Assembly: GCF_000753795.1 (NCBI RefSeq)
Contig: NZ_JPEO01000026.1
Location: 1 to 32,810 of the forward strand
Direction: 5' to 3'
Source: Shewanella mangrovi
Lineage (GTDB): Bacteria; Pseudomonadota; Gammaproteobacteria; Enterobacterales; Shewanellaceae
Length of the DNA stretch: 32,810 nt
Shown here: one piece after another, positions 1 through 7,819 of the stretch
How positions within the stretch are numbered: the first letter of the stretch is position 1
How the letters are laid out: every line of letters starts with the position of its first letter
Made by a program: the position numbers and the translations under genes
Notes under the pieces: model-generated
Database searches by the model: none
Told to the model about the DNA's origin: nothing
The model's input: only the letters and a program-made list of their open reading frames with translations

Positions 1-29
1 TATCGCTCTACCAACTGAGCTAATGTCGC
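1..29 (-). tRNA. tRNA 5' end, probably tRNA-Gly (cut by window edge)
   Basis: Read on the minus strand, positions 29 to 1 give a seven-base acceptor strand GCGACAT, the spacer TA, a D-stem GCTC, the D-loop AGTTGGTA, GAGC, and the first bases of the anticodon stem. This is a canonical tRNA 5' part. The anticodon lies outside the window, so identity cannot be read. In enterobacteria and relatives tRNA-Gly(GCC) genes lie just downstream of orn, which is the arrangement here, so Gly is an inference from synteny. Confidence 0.85.
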
Positions 30-71
30 ATTCCGTGCTCCGCTTACATGAAGCAGCGAAGGTGAGGCCGC

Positions 72-99
72 ATTATATGGAAATTTATTAACCCTGCAA
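72..99 (-). promoter_or_regulatory. Promoter of the tRNA gene, GC-rich discriminator
   Basis: On the minus strand there is a perfect -10 TATAAT (77-72), preceded at 16 bp by TTGCAG (99-94, partial -35) and followed by the GC-rich discriminator GCGGCC. Predicted transcription starts about 36 nt before the tRNA. A GC-rich discriminator is typical of stringently controlled stable-RNA promoters. It lies just after the end of orn, so the tRNA gene(s) probably have their own promoter. Confidence 0.6.
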
Positions 100-129
100 C
101 CCCCACGAGCATATTTAGATGCTAAATGC

Positions 130-675
130 TCAAATTTTAAATACTCGCTCGCGATAGAACTGCAATTCGGCAACTGATTCGCGAATATCATCGAGCGCTT
201 GGTGAGTATTTTGCTTTTTAAATTCTTGCATGATTTCTGGCTGCCAACGACTCACTAACTCTTTAATTGTGCTGACGTCCAGATTGCGGTAGTGGAAGTA
301 ATCTTCCAGCTCCGGCATATATTTATTCAGAAAACGGCGATCCTGACCAATGCTGTTACCACACATAGGTGATTTACCTTTTGGTACATATTGCTCAAGA
401 AAAGCAATGGTCTCGCGAATCGCGTCTTGCTCGGAGTAACTGCTGGCACGCACGCGGTCAATCAAGCCTGAGGCGCCATGATGCTGTTGGTTCCAGTCAT
501 CCATTGCTGCCAGCACTTCATCTAACTGATGAATGGCGATCACCGGCCCTTCCGCCAAAATATTCAAATCTTTATCGGTCACAATCGTGGCAATTTCAAT
601 AACGCGATCGGTAGCCGGCTCTAACCCGGTCATTTCCAGATCCACCCAAATCAGATTTTCAGCATTGGCCGCCAT
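130..675 (-). CDS. orn: Oligoribonuclease
   Basis: 181 residues, the usual Orn length. It is a DEDDh 3'-5' exoribonuclease that degrades 2-5-mer RNAs (nanoRNAs, pGpG) to mononucleotides in the cytoplasm. The start MAANAENLIWVDLEMTGL carries the first catalytic Asp and Glu (VDLEMTG). The second Asp region is at GNSIGQDRRF, and the C-terminal HQALDDIRESVAEL carries the catalytic His and last Asp. It is divergent from rsgA over a 100-bp gap and followed by a tRNA gene on the same strand, as in many gammaproteobacteria. Nothing is missing. Confidence 0.97.
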   Translation of the reverse strand: MAANAENLIWVDLEMTGLEPATDRVIEIATIVTDKDLNILAEGPVIAIHQLDEVLAAMDDWNQQHHGASGLIDRVRASSYSEQDAIRETIAFLEQYVPKGKSPMCGNSIGQDRRFLNKYMPELEDYFHYRNLDVSTIKELVSRWQPEIMQEFKKQNTHQALDDIRESVAELQFYRERVFKI

Positions 676-729
676 GTTCGTAAATACTCCAGCAATCGCC
701 GTTTCAGGCTTTTTTGTTCAATAGCGTGT

Positions 730-735
730 ATTATA
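730..735 (-). promoter_or_regulatory. Candidate -10 element for orn
   Basis: Perfect TATAAT on the minus strand (735-730), about 55 bp upstream of the orn start codon, with no good -35 at 16-18 bp. Just upstream (736-749) is a small inverted repeat GGGGT-TTTG-ACCCC in the middle of the orn/rsgA divergent region, which could affect either promoter. Only the -10 match is seen; its use is inferred. Confidence 0.35.
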
Positions 736-775
736 GGGGTTTTGACCCCGAATCAGCACGATCTTACAGGTTTAC

Positions 776-1840
776 GTGAGCAAAAAGAAACCCCTGAGCC
801 GAGGCCAGTTGCGCCGCATGAAGGCTAACCACCAAAAACGACTTGACCGTCGTCAACAAGCAACCGAGCAAGAAGACGAAATTCAAGAAGGAAATCTTGG
901 TCCAGAGCAAGAGGGCGTTGTGATTTCTCGCTTTGGTCAGCATGTTGACGTTGAGGCGGCCGACGGCGAAATCGTACGCTGTAATATCCGCCGCACCATT
1001 GGTAGTCTCGTGACTGGCGATAAAGTGGTATTGCGCTTAGCCAATGACAACCAATCCGCCATCGGTGGTGTGGTAGAAGCGGTGCATCCACGACAATCCT
1101 CACTCACACGTCCAGATTTATACGATGGCGTCAAAGTAGTCGCCGCCAATATCGATCAGATTCTGATTGTCTCATCGGTGTTGCCAGAATTTACTACGCA
1201 GATCATCGATCGCTATTTAGTGGCGGCAGAAGATACCGACATCCCGCCCATTATTGTGCTTAACAAAATAGACCTATTAGACGCAAGTAACCGCGACGAG
1301 ATAGAAGCCGCACTGCAGCGCTATCGTAATATTGGCTACCAAGTGTTGTGTGTCAGCAGTAAATCCGCCGATGGTTTGGATGAGCTCAGACAGACATTAG
1401 CCAATAAGACCAGTATTTTCGCTGGTCAGTCTGGTGTGGGTAAGTCGTCCTTGATCAACGCCTTAATGCCGGATGCCGAACTACAAACTGGCGAAGTATC
1501 AGATAACTCCGGCCTCGGCCAGCACACCACTACCACCTCAAAACTGTTGCATTTCCCTGATGGCGGTAAGCTGATTGATTCTCCCGGCGTACGCGAATTT
1601 GCCCTGTGGCACCTGCCTGCAGAACGGGTAGGATGGTGTTTTATCGAATTTCGTGACTACTTAGGTGGCTGTAAATTCCGCGATTGCAAACACTTAGACG
1701 ATCCCGGCTGCCGTTTGCGCGAAGCAGTAGAAGCAGGCAAAATCGCAGAGGACAGATTTAACAATTATCATCGTATTATCGCCAGCTTGGGCGAGCAGCG
1801 CCACGCACGTTATTTCCGCGCGGGCGTCGACGATATTTAA
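776..1840 (+). CDS. rsgA: Small-subunit ribosome biogenesis GTPase RsgA
   Basis: 354 residues from a GTG start with AGG five bases upstream. RsgA is a circularly permuted GTPase that checks 30S subunit maturation. In order: a basic N-terminal extension (1-35), an OB-fold (about 45-105), then permuted G motifs with G4 NKID (163-166) before G1 GQSGVGKS (217-224) and G3 DSPG (268-271). A C-terminal zinc site follows, with Cys299, Cys304, His306 and Cys312. Length and all motifs are typical. It is followed after 34 nt by psd on the same strand, the usual rsgA-psd order, so the two are probably co-transcribed. Confidence 0.97.
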   Translation: MSKKKPLSRGQLRRMKANHQKRLDRRQQATEQEDEIQEGNLGPEQEGVVISRFGQHVDVEAADGEIVRCNIRRTIGSLVTGDKVVLRLANDNQSAIGGVVEAVHPRQSSLTRPDLYDGVKVVAANIDQILIVSSVLPEFTTQIIDRYLVAAEDTDIPPIIVLNKIDLLDASNRDEIEAALQRYRNIGYQVLCVSSKSADGLDELRQTLANKTSIFAGQSGVGKSSLINALMPDAELQTGEVSDNSGLGQHTTTTSKLLHFPDGGKLIDSPGVREFALWHLPAERVGWCFIEFRDYLGGCKFRDCKHLDDPGCRLREAVEAGKIAEDRFNNYHRIIASLGEQRHARYFRAGVDDI

Positions 1841-1874
1841 TATCCATAACAAAGATAACAAGGAAATTTTTAAA

Positions 1875-2741
1875 TTGGATAAGCTGAAAATTGTACTGCA
1901 GTACTTATTGCCTAAACATCTGTTGTCTCGACTGGTGGGCAAGCTGGCAGCAGCAGAATTAGGCGGGCTGACCACCTGGACCATCAGTAAATTTATTAAG
2001 CAGTACAACGTCGATATGTCAGAAGCCGCGGCCAGTAACGCCGACGACTACAACACCTTTAATGCCTTTTTCACTCGAGCGCTTAAGCCTGGCATGCGAC
2101 CACTGCACGAGAATGAACAGTATTTGGTTCACCCGGTGGATGGCACTGTTAGTCAACGCGGTCCGATTGAGCAAGGCCGTATTATTCAAGCCAAGGGGCA
2201 CGACTATTCGTCACTGGCCCTGCTCGGTGATTTACCTGAGTTAGCCGCACGCTTCGACGAAGGTGATTTCGCGACTATTTACCTCGCACCACGCGATTAT
2301 CACCGCATCCATATGCCAGTTGCGGGTACGCTATCAAAAATGGTGTATGTACCGGGCGAACTGTTCTCAGTAAATCCGCTGACCGCGCAACATGTGCCGG
2401 GATTATTTGCGCGTAACGAGCGCGTAGTGGCGATTTTTGAAACTGAAATCGGACCGTTGGCAATGGTATTAGTGGGCGCGACCATTGTGGCAAGTATTGA
2501 AACCGTGTGGGCTGGCACAGTCACGCCACCGACCGGAAAGAAAGTATTTGTCTGGGATTACGACACTGAGGCTGAAGACGCGATAACGCTTGCCAAAGGT
2601 GAAGAGATGGGGCGCTTTAAACTCGGTAGTACTGTGGTAATGCTGTTCGCTAAAGATGCCCTTAGCGAGTTTGCCGACGGTGTCGAGCCGGGTGCCGTTA
2701 CCCGCATGGGACAAGCCTTTGCCAAAAAAGCAGACGCTTAA
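1875..2741 (+). CDS. psd: Phosphatidylserine decarboxylase proenzyme
   Basis: 288 residues. The likely start is TTG at 1875, with AAGGA ten bases upstream; it gives MDKLKIVLQY, the N-terminus familiar in Shewanella. The enzyme makes phosphatidylethanolamine from phosphatidylserine at the inner membrane. The family's LGST self-cleavage motif is at 250-253, where cleavage before Ser252 gives beta and alpha chains and the pyruvoyl group. The proteolytic Asp89 (HPVDG) and His146 (YHRIHMP) are present. It is downstream of rsgA in a probable operon and followed by a strong hairpin. Confidence 0.97.
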   Translation: MDKLKIVLQYLLPKHLLSRLVGKLAAAELGGLTTWTISKFIKQYNVDMSEAAASNADDYNTFNAFFTRALKPGMRPLHENEQYLVHPVDGTVSQRGPIEQGRIIQAKGHDYSSLALLGDLPELAARFDEGDFATIYLAPRDYHRIHMPVAGTLSKMVYVPGELFSVNPLTAQHVPGLFARNERVVAIFETEIGPLAMVLVGATIVASIETVWAGTVTPPTGKKVFVWDYDTEAEDAITLAKGEEMGRFKLGSTVVMLFAKDALSEFADGVEPGAVTRMGQAFAKKADA

Positions 2742-2750
2742 CATCTGTAT

Positions 2751-2797
2751 TCAACGCTGAAGCCGCGCCTATGAAAATGGGGCGGCTTCAGTGTTGA
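2751..2797 (+). terminator. Long hairpin after psd (terminator-like, no U tract)
   Basis: Arms 2751-2766 and 2782-2797 form a 16-bp stem with one G-U pair, core CTGAAGCCGC / GCGGCTTCAG, and two more pairs inside. It begins 10 nt after the psd stop codon. No T-run follows, so it may be a weak or Rho-assisted terminator, or protect the 3' end from exonucleases. Confidence 0.55.
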
Positions 2798-3010
2798 TGA
2801 TGACCGAGCTGAAAGACTTCCACGCCAGTAGCAATCCAGTCAGCACCTGCTCTATCCAATAACGGCACTCACTGTCACCCACTCCTTGTTTGACATCATG
2901 CATAAAGCACTAATATTTCCTCGTTAAACACTATAGTGATCTGCACGAGTTTGCGGTATCTTGCTCGCGATAGAACAGCTGCTACAGTTGTGGTTAATGA
3001 GGAGCTTACT

Positions 3011-3739
3011 ATGCTGGTAATTGCCCATCGAGGAGCCAGTGGTCATTGTCCCGAGAATACCCTGAGCGCCATGGAATATGCGCTATCTCTCGGTGCAGAG
3101 GCGATTGAACTGGACGTTCACTGTGTTGAAGGGGAATTATATGTTTTTCATGATCGCCGTCTAGAATACAAAAGCTGTGGACAAGGGCTGATTGATCAGC
3201 GTAGCCAAAATGAGTTGAGCCAGATTACCGTCTTAGGTGAGGCGATCCCGACACTGTGGCAAGTACTACAGCTCGTAGCTGGCCGAGCCATGGTCAATAT
3301 TGAGCTTAAAGGCGTAAACACGCTGGCACCATTAATCGCAGCTTATCCACGCTATCTCAGCGAGTTAGGCTTTAGCGCCGAGCAGTTGCTGATATCGTCA
3401 TTTAATCATCGCTATCTGCTGCAACTACGGCAAGCCTTACCACACGCGCGTATCGGCGTTTTATTCAGTGGAATTCCGTTAGACTACGACACCACTATCA
3501 ACGCGATTCAACCCTACTCTTTGCATCTTGATATCAATTTCATTAGCCTCGACATGCTCAAATGTGCGCAGCAACTTGGCATTAAAACCTACGCTTATAC
3601 TGTTGATTATATTGATGATATGCACTACTTGCAGCAACTAGGGGTCGATGGCATTTTCTGTAACTTCCCGGATCGTGCAATGCATGCTTTAGCAGAACCA
3701 GCCTCAGCGGATATCCCCGCCGCGAACTGGTTTGACTAA
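3011..3739 (+). CDS. Glycerophosphodiester phosphodiesterase (GDPD family, UgpQ-like)
   Basis: 242 residues from ATG 3011, chosen because GAGGAG lies just upstream and homologues begin at this hydrophobic strand; an in-frame ATG at 2936 adds a non-homologous leader. It hydrolyses glycerophosphodiesters from phospholipid turnover to glycerol-3-phosphate and an alcohol. Seen: HRGA with His6 and Arg7, PENT with Glu15, the metal ligands Glu33 and Asp35 (AIELDVH) and catalytic His47 (FHD). There is no signal peptide, so it is cytoplasmic like UgpQ rather than periplasmic like GlpQ. It converges with the DUF3392 gene 30 nt downstream. Confidence 0.9.
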   Translation: MLVIAHRGASGHCPENTLSAMEYALSLGAEAIELDVHCVEGELYVFHDRRLEYKSCGQGLIDQRSQNELSQITVLGEAIPTLWQVLQLVAGRAMVNIELKGVNTLAPLIAAYPRYLSELGFSAEQLLISSFNHRYLLQLRQALPHARIGVLFSGIPLDYDTTINAIQPYSLHLDINFISLDMLKCAQQLGIKTYAYTVDYIDDMHYLQQLGVDGIFCNFPDRAMHALAEPASADIPAANWFD

Positions 3740-3769
3740 TCGGTAAAACGGCAAGTTACAAGGCCAAAC

Positions 3770-4102
3770 TTAGCTTTGACGATTACGCTGCGCCCACGAG
3801 CCAATCAGGAAAAACACCGCACAAACCAGCAGCAGCATCCACATAGCGGGCATATGTCGTAGCTGGCCCGCGAGCCAAGGACTCACAGCCACAATCAACA
3901 AGCCAAAGCCAAAAGCATTCACCACAATAAAAATTAACGTGCGCAGGATAAATGACCTGGCTCCCAGTTGCTGACGCAGCCAGCGGTTGCAATCAGCGCC
4001 AAACACCACAATGATACAAGACACCATTGCCGTGGCGATTTCATTCATCCAAGGATGTAACATTGCGCCAGTGCGGCTTAGGAAAGAAACGATTAAGTCC
4101 AT
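3770..4102 (-). CDS. DUF3392 family small membrane protein
   Basis: 110 residues with three hydrophobic segments (about 18-36, 50-75 and 83-102), so it is an integral inner-membrane protein. It resembles the DUF3392 family found in Shewanella, Vibrio and relatives, whose function is unknown. No catalytic motif is visible. It is divergent from the hydroxyacid dehydrogenase gene, with only 50 bp between start codons, so the two promoters must overlap. Its own ribosome-binding site is weak. Family assignment is from memory of the family's shape and motif VVFGAD. Confidence 0.75.
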   Translation of the reverse strand: MDLIVSFLSRTGAMLHPWMNEIATAMVSCIIVVFGADCNRWLRQQLGARSFILRTLIFIVVNAFGFGLLIVAVSPWLAGQLRHMPAMWMLLLVCAVFFLIGSWAQRNRQS

Positions 4103-4152
4103 AAAATTTCACTGCTATTTGATAATCGGCAGCCAGCATAAAGGGAGTCTGC

Positions 4153-5079
4153 ATGTCGCACAAGCTGTTGTTGCTCACCAGAGAAAATGATAAATATCTG
4201 CCGCTGCTGCAGCAATATGACTTACCTAGCCTCAGCGTGGTTGATGATCAACCCGAACATATCAATCATGCCGATATCTGGCTGGCAGAACCCGGCTTAG
4301 CTGCGCCATTGGTAAGTGTCGCACCGCAATTACAATGGATACAAAGCACATTTGCGGGCGTCGATAAGTTAATGCAACTGAGACGGCCACTGACCTGTCA
4401 ACTGACCAACATTAAGCAAGTGTTTGGTCCGTTAATGAGCGAATATGTGTTTGGTTATTTGCTGAGTATTTATCGGCAGCAGCAACTGTATCACCAACAA
4501 CAAGCAGCGAAGGTTTGGCAGGAGGGGCGATACACAACGCTGCAGGGAAAATCTCTATTGGTGTTGGGGACAGGTTCAATTGGTACTCACCTTGCCAGCA
4601 CGGCGCGTCATTTTGGTATGCGTGCCATTGGGATCAATCGCCGTGGTGGTGCTAATGCAGCATTTGAGCATGTCGCTGATATAAGTCAACTATCAGCGCA
4701 ACTCCAACACGCCGACGTTATCGTCAACGCTCTACCGCATACACCGCAAACCACGCGATTATTCGATAGCAACATGCTGGCGTTGCTGAAACAAAATGCA
4801 ATTTTTATCAATGTTGGGCGCGGCTCGATTGTGGATATCAATCTGCTCACGCAGTTTCTGCAACAGCGCAACGACGTTACCGCCATTCTCGATGTGTTTG
4901 AACAAGAGCCACTCAATAGCGAGCATCTACTGTGGCAACTGCCCAATGCCATTATTACCCCACATATCGCCGCGCCCAGTTTTCCTGAGCAAGTGGTCGC
5001 AATTTTTGCGGAAAACTATCAAAGATTTATTCAAGGTGACGCCTTGCTCAACCGCGTAGATATGGAAGCAGGCTATTGA
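4153..5079 (+). CDS. D-isomer-specific 2-hydroxyacid dehydrogenase
   Basis: 308 residues; ATG at 4153 follows AAGGGAG at a good distance. It is an NAD(P)-dependent oxidoreductase of the D-2-hydroxyacid dehydrogenase family (reversible 2-keto acid to D-2-hydroxy acid). The Rossmann motif GTGSIG is at 139-144. The catalytic Arg223 (GRGSIVD), Glu252 (FEQEPL) and His271 (TPHIAAPS) are all present. The length and lack of an ACT domain fit the short glyoxylate/hydroxypyruvate reductase (GhrA-like) branch rather than SerA. Substrate cannot be read from sequence. It stands alone, with bfd 155 bp downstream behind its own promoter. Confidence 0.9.
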   Translation: MSHKLLLLTRENDKYLPLLQQYDLPSLSVVDDQPEHINHADIWLAEPGLAAPLVSVAPQLQWIQSTFAGVDKLMQLRRPLTCQLTNIKQVFGPLMSEYVFGYLLSIYRQQQLYHQQQAAKVWQEGRYTTLQGKSLLVLGTGSIGTHLASTARHFGMRAIGINRRGGANAAFEHVADISQLSAQLQHADVIVNALPHTPQTTRLFDSNMLALLKQNAIFINVGRGSIVDINLLTQFLQQRNDVTAILDVFEQEPLNSEHLLWQLPNAIITPHIAAPSFPEQVVAIFAENYQRFIQGDALLNRVDMEAGY

Positions 5080-5160
5080 ATTAGTTATCAATTGTGAGTA
5101 TCAGCCCCAATAGCGTTATGGCGGCAACGTGATCCTGTCCAAAAAAAGCACAAATACGTA

Positions 5161-5190
5161 TTGTGAGTGAGAACAATTTTCATTTATAAT
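5161..5190 (+). promoter_or_regulatory. bfd promoter with overlapping Fur box
   Basis: A -35 TTGTGA (5161-5166), an 18-bp spacer and a perfect -10 TATAAT (5185-5190) precede bfd. The spacer contains TGAGAAC-A-ATTTTCA (5168-5182), matching the 7-1-7 Fur inverted repeat TGATAAT-N-ATTATCA at 11 of 14 positions. A second partial half-site AATGAGAAT lies around 5202-5210. Fur bound here would block RNA polymerase, giving induction on iron limitation as known for bfd elsewhere. Confidence 0.7.
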
Positions 5191-5234
5191 CATACCCAAC
5201 AAATGAGAATTGGTTTTACTGCGGAGATATCACC

Positions 5235-5426
5235 ATGTACGTCTGCCTGTGTCACGCGATTACTGACACCCAAATTAAGCAGGCCGTTAGTCAGGGAGAT
5301 ACCAGCTTAAAGGATGTTAAGAAACGGCTGGGTGTAGGCGATCAATGTGGAAAATGTACCAAAATGGCAGCGCTGATTATTGAGCAGCAGCTTGAATTGG
5401 AACCAAATTATTACGAAGTTGCTTGA
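5235..5426 (+). CDS. bfd: Bacterioferritin-associated ferredoxin
   Basis: 63 residues, the normal Bfd length. It is a [2Fe-2S] ferredoxin that reduces the ferric core of bacterioferritin so that stored iron is released. Cluster ligands Cys4, Cys6, Cys38 and Cys41 (MYVCLC and CGKC) are in the family's spacing. It is monocistronic: its own Fur-box promoter upstream and a strong terminator 18 nt after the stop. No bacterioferritin gene lies in the window. Confidence 0.95.
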   Translation: MYVCLCHAITDTQIKQAVSQGDTSLKDVKKRLGVGDQCGKCTKMAALIIEQQLELEPNYYEVA

Positions 5427-5444
5427 GGTATCTTGCTGCTATCG

Positions 5445-5473
5445 AAAAAAGCCCCGTATTTACGGGGCTTTTT
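5445..5473. terminator. Bidirectional terminator between bfd and parC
   Basis: Six A, then GCCCCGT / ACGGGGC as a 7-bp stem with a 4-nt loop, then five T. It serves bfd on the plus strand and the parC operon on the minus strand. Confidence 0.9.
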
Positions 5474-5497
5474 GCTATTAGGCTATCGCTGCACGAG

Positions 5498-7786
5498 TTA
5501 CTCAGCGTCAAATTCTGCTTCACTACTCGGGGCATCATAGCTGATATCAACACTATCCACTCGCTGTAAACCACGTGGCAGCTTAGCCCCGCGGCGTCCA
5601 CGTTCTCCGCGGTAATGTTCCAAATCACTCGATTTCAGCGTCAGCTTACGTTTGCCAGCCCACAGCGTCACACTCGCGCCCTTTGGCACCAAACACAGAT
5701 GACCGAGTAACTCTTCACGATTCGATGCGCGTTCGCTTGGAATACCGATAATCTTATTGCCTTTACCTTTGCTCAGTTGCGGTAACGCACCTACATCAAA
5801 AATCAACATGCGTCCTTCGTTGCTGATTGCCAAGATATCGTTCGGCACAGTCTTATCCAGCAACCTAGGTGTCAGCACCTTGGCATTTTTTGGCAAGCTC
5901 AACAACACCTTACCAGCTTTGTTACGCGACACCATATCTTTGTATTCGCAGACAAATCCATAGCCTGCATCGCTCGCTAGCAGGTACTGACTCGCGTCAT
6001 CTCCAAGCAGCACATGCTCCATGGTTTCGCCTGCAGCCAGATTAAAGCGAGTGGTGATAGGCTCACCTTGGCTACGCGCCGACGGCAGCGTATGCGTGTC
6101 AGTGGCAAAGGCGCGACCAGAACTGTCAATAAACACTGTTTGCTGGTTGCTTCGTCCTGGTGCGGCGCAGAGGAACTGGTCACCCGCTTTATAAGACAGA
6201 GCAGCGGCATCAATATCATGGCCTTTGGCGCAACGCACCCAACCTTTCTCTGACAGAATAACGGTCACCGCTTCGGTGGGCACTAAATCTTGCTCGGATA
6301 ACGCTTTTGATTCTGCACGTTCCACCAATGGTGAACGACGCTCGTCACCATAAGTTTCAGCGTCTGCTTTGAGTTCTTTCTTAATCAGCGTCTTAAGACG
6401 ACGATCAGAGCTGAGCAGCAATTCCAGCGCATCGCGCTCTTTGGCTAATTCATCTTGCTCAGCTTGAATTTTAATCTCTTCCAGCTTGGCCAAGTGACGT
6501 AACTTCAGTTCCAGAATCGCTTCAGCTTGCTTATCGCTGAGATTGAAGCGGCGCATTAATTCCGCTTTCGGCTCATCATGGAAGCGGATGATCTCAATCA
6601 CTTCGTCGATATTGAGGAAGGCAACCATCAAAGCTTCGAGAATATGTAGTCGAGCCAACACCTTACCTAAACGGAACTCCAAGCGACGACGTACTGTTTG
6701 GGTACGGTAAACCAACCATTCGGTCAGCATCTGCTTCAAGCCCTTCACCTGCGGCCGACCATCTAAGCCCAGCACGTTAAGGTTGATTCGGTAATTTTTC
6801 TCCAGCTCGGTGGTAGCAAACAGGTGCGCCATCAGTTGCTGGCAATCGACTCGGTTAGAACGCGGAACAATCACTAGACGTACCGGATTCTCATGATCCG
6901 ACTCATCACGTAAGTCGGTCACCATTGGCAGCTTCTTCGCCTGCATCTGCGCGGCAATCTGTTCCAGAATCTTCGATGAACTGGCTTGATGTGGTAACGC
7001 GGTGACGACGATTTCACCATCTTCTACGCTGTAAACCGCCCTAGCTTTGACTGAGCCTTTGCCGCTTTCATAGATTTTGGCGATATCGGCAGCTGGCGTA
7101 ATAATCTCTGCCGCGGTCGGATAGTCTGGCCCTGGCACAAAGCTCATGAGCTGCTCAAGATCGGCACTCGGATTGTCCAATAGTTCGATACATGCAGCAG
7201 CAACTTCACGGGCATTGTGCGGTGGAATATCGGTCGCCATGCCCACAGCAATACCGGTAATGCCGTTAAGCAAAATATGGGGTAAACGAGCAGGTAACAT
7301 CAATGGCTCTTTCATGGTGCCATCAAAGTTATCGCCCCATTCAACCGTGCCCTGGCCTAACTCACTGAGCAACACTTCAGAGAAACGTGACAAACGCGCT
7401 TCGGTATAACGCATGGCAGCAAACGATTTAGGATCGTCTGGCGCCCCCCAGTTACCTTGACCATCCACCAACGGGTAGCGATAGGTAAAAGGCTGTGCCA
7501 TCAACACCATCGCTTCATAACAAGCGCTATCACCATGTGGATGGTATTTACCGAGCACATCGCCGACGGTACGGGCGGACTTTTTATACTTAGCCGTAGC
7601 AGCCAGCCCCAGTTCGCTCATAGCATAGATGATACGACGCTGTACGGGCTTCAGACCGTCACCAATATGCGGCAACGCGCGATCCATAATGACGTACATG
7701 GAATAGTTCAGATACGCATCTTCGGTGAAGCGCCGCAGTGGCATCTGTTCCACTCCGTCCATGCTCAGTCCGATTGAATCACTCAT
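5498..7786 (-). CDS. parC: DNA topoisomerase IV subunit A
   Basis: 762 residues, close to the E. coli ParC length (752). It is the DNA breakage-rejoining subunit of the decatenase that separates replicated chromosomes. The N-terminal winged-helix domain contains the active-site Tyr127 (MRYTEARLS). The quinolone-resistance region HPHGDSACYEAM keeps Ser87 and Glu91, the unmutated type. The C-terminal part (about 500-740) is the ParC beta-pinwheel. It is the last gene of the nudF-to-parC operon, 33 nt after the propeller gene and ahead of a strong terminator. Confidence 0.97.
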   Translation of the reverse strand: MSDSIGLSMDGVEQMPLRRFTEDAYLNYSMYVIMDRALPHIGDGLKPVQRRIIYAMSELGLAATAKYKKSARTVGDVLGKYHPHGDSACYEAMVLMAQPFTYRYPLVDGQGNWGAPDDPKSFAAMRYTEARLSRFSEVLLSELGQGTVEWGDNFDGTMKEPLMLPARLPHILLNGITGIAVGMATDIPPHNAREVAAACIELLDNPSADLEQLMSFVPGPDYPTAAEIITPAADIAKIYESGKGSVKARAVYSVEDGEIVVTALPHQASSSKILEQIAAQMQAKKLPMVTDLRDESDHENPVRLVIVPRSNRVDCQQLMAHLFATTELEKNYRINLNVLGLDGRPQVKGLKQMLTEWLVYRTQTVRRRLEFRLGKVLARLHILEALMVAFLNIDEVIEIIRFHDEPKAELMRRFNLSDKQAEAILELKLRHLAKLEEIKIQAEQDELAKERDALELLLSSDRRLKTLIKKELKADAETYGDERRSPLVERAESKALSEQDLVPTEAVTVILSEKGWVRCAKGHDIDAAALSYKAGDQFLCAAPGRSNQQTVFIDSSGRAFATDTHTLPSARSQGEPITTRFNLAAGETMEHVLLGDDASQYLLASDAGYGFVCEYKDMVSRNKAGKVLLSLPKNAKVLTPRLLDKTVPNDILAISNEGRMLIFDVGALPQLSKGKGNKIIGIPSERASNREELLGHLCLVPKGASVTLWAGKRKLTLKSSDLEHYRGERGRRGAKLPRGLQRVDSVDISYDAPSSEAEFDAE

Positions 7787-7819
7787 ATAGTTATTATTCC
7801 TGTCGAAGCGTTTTGCCGC

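Noticed and set aside
2936..3010. Upstream start of the GDPD gene
   Set aside because: The later ATG at 3011 has a good GAGGAG ribosome site and matches the family N-terminus; the extra 25 residues are not family-like.
7520..7560. Quinolone-resistance mutation in parC
   Set aside because: The quinolone-resistance region keeps Ser87 and Glu91, the unmutated residues.
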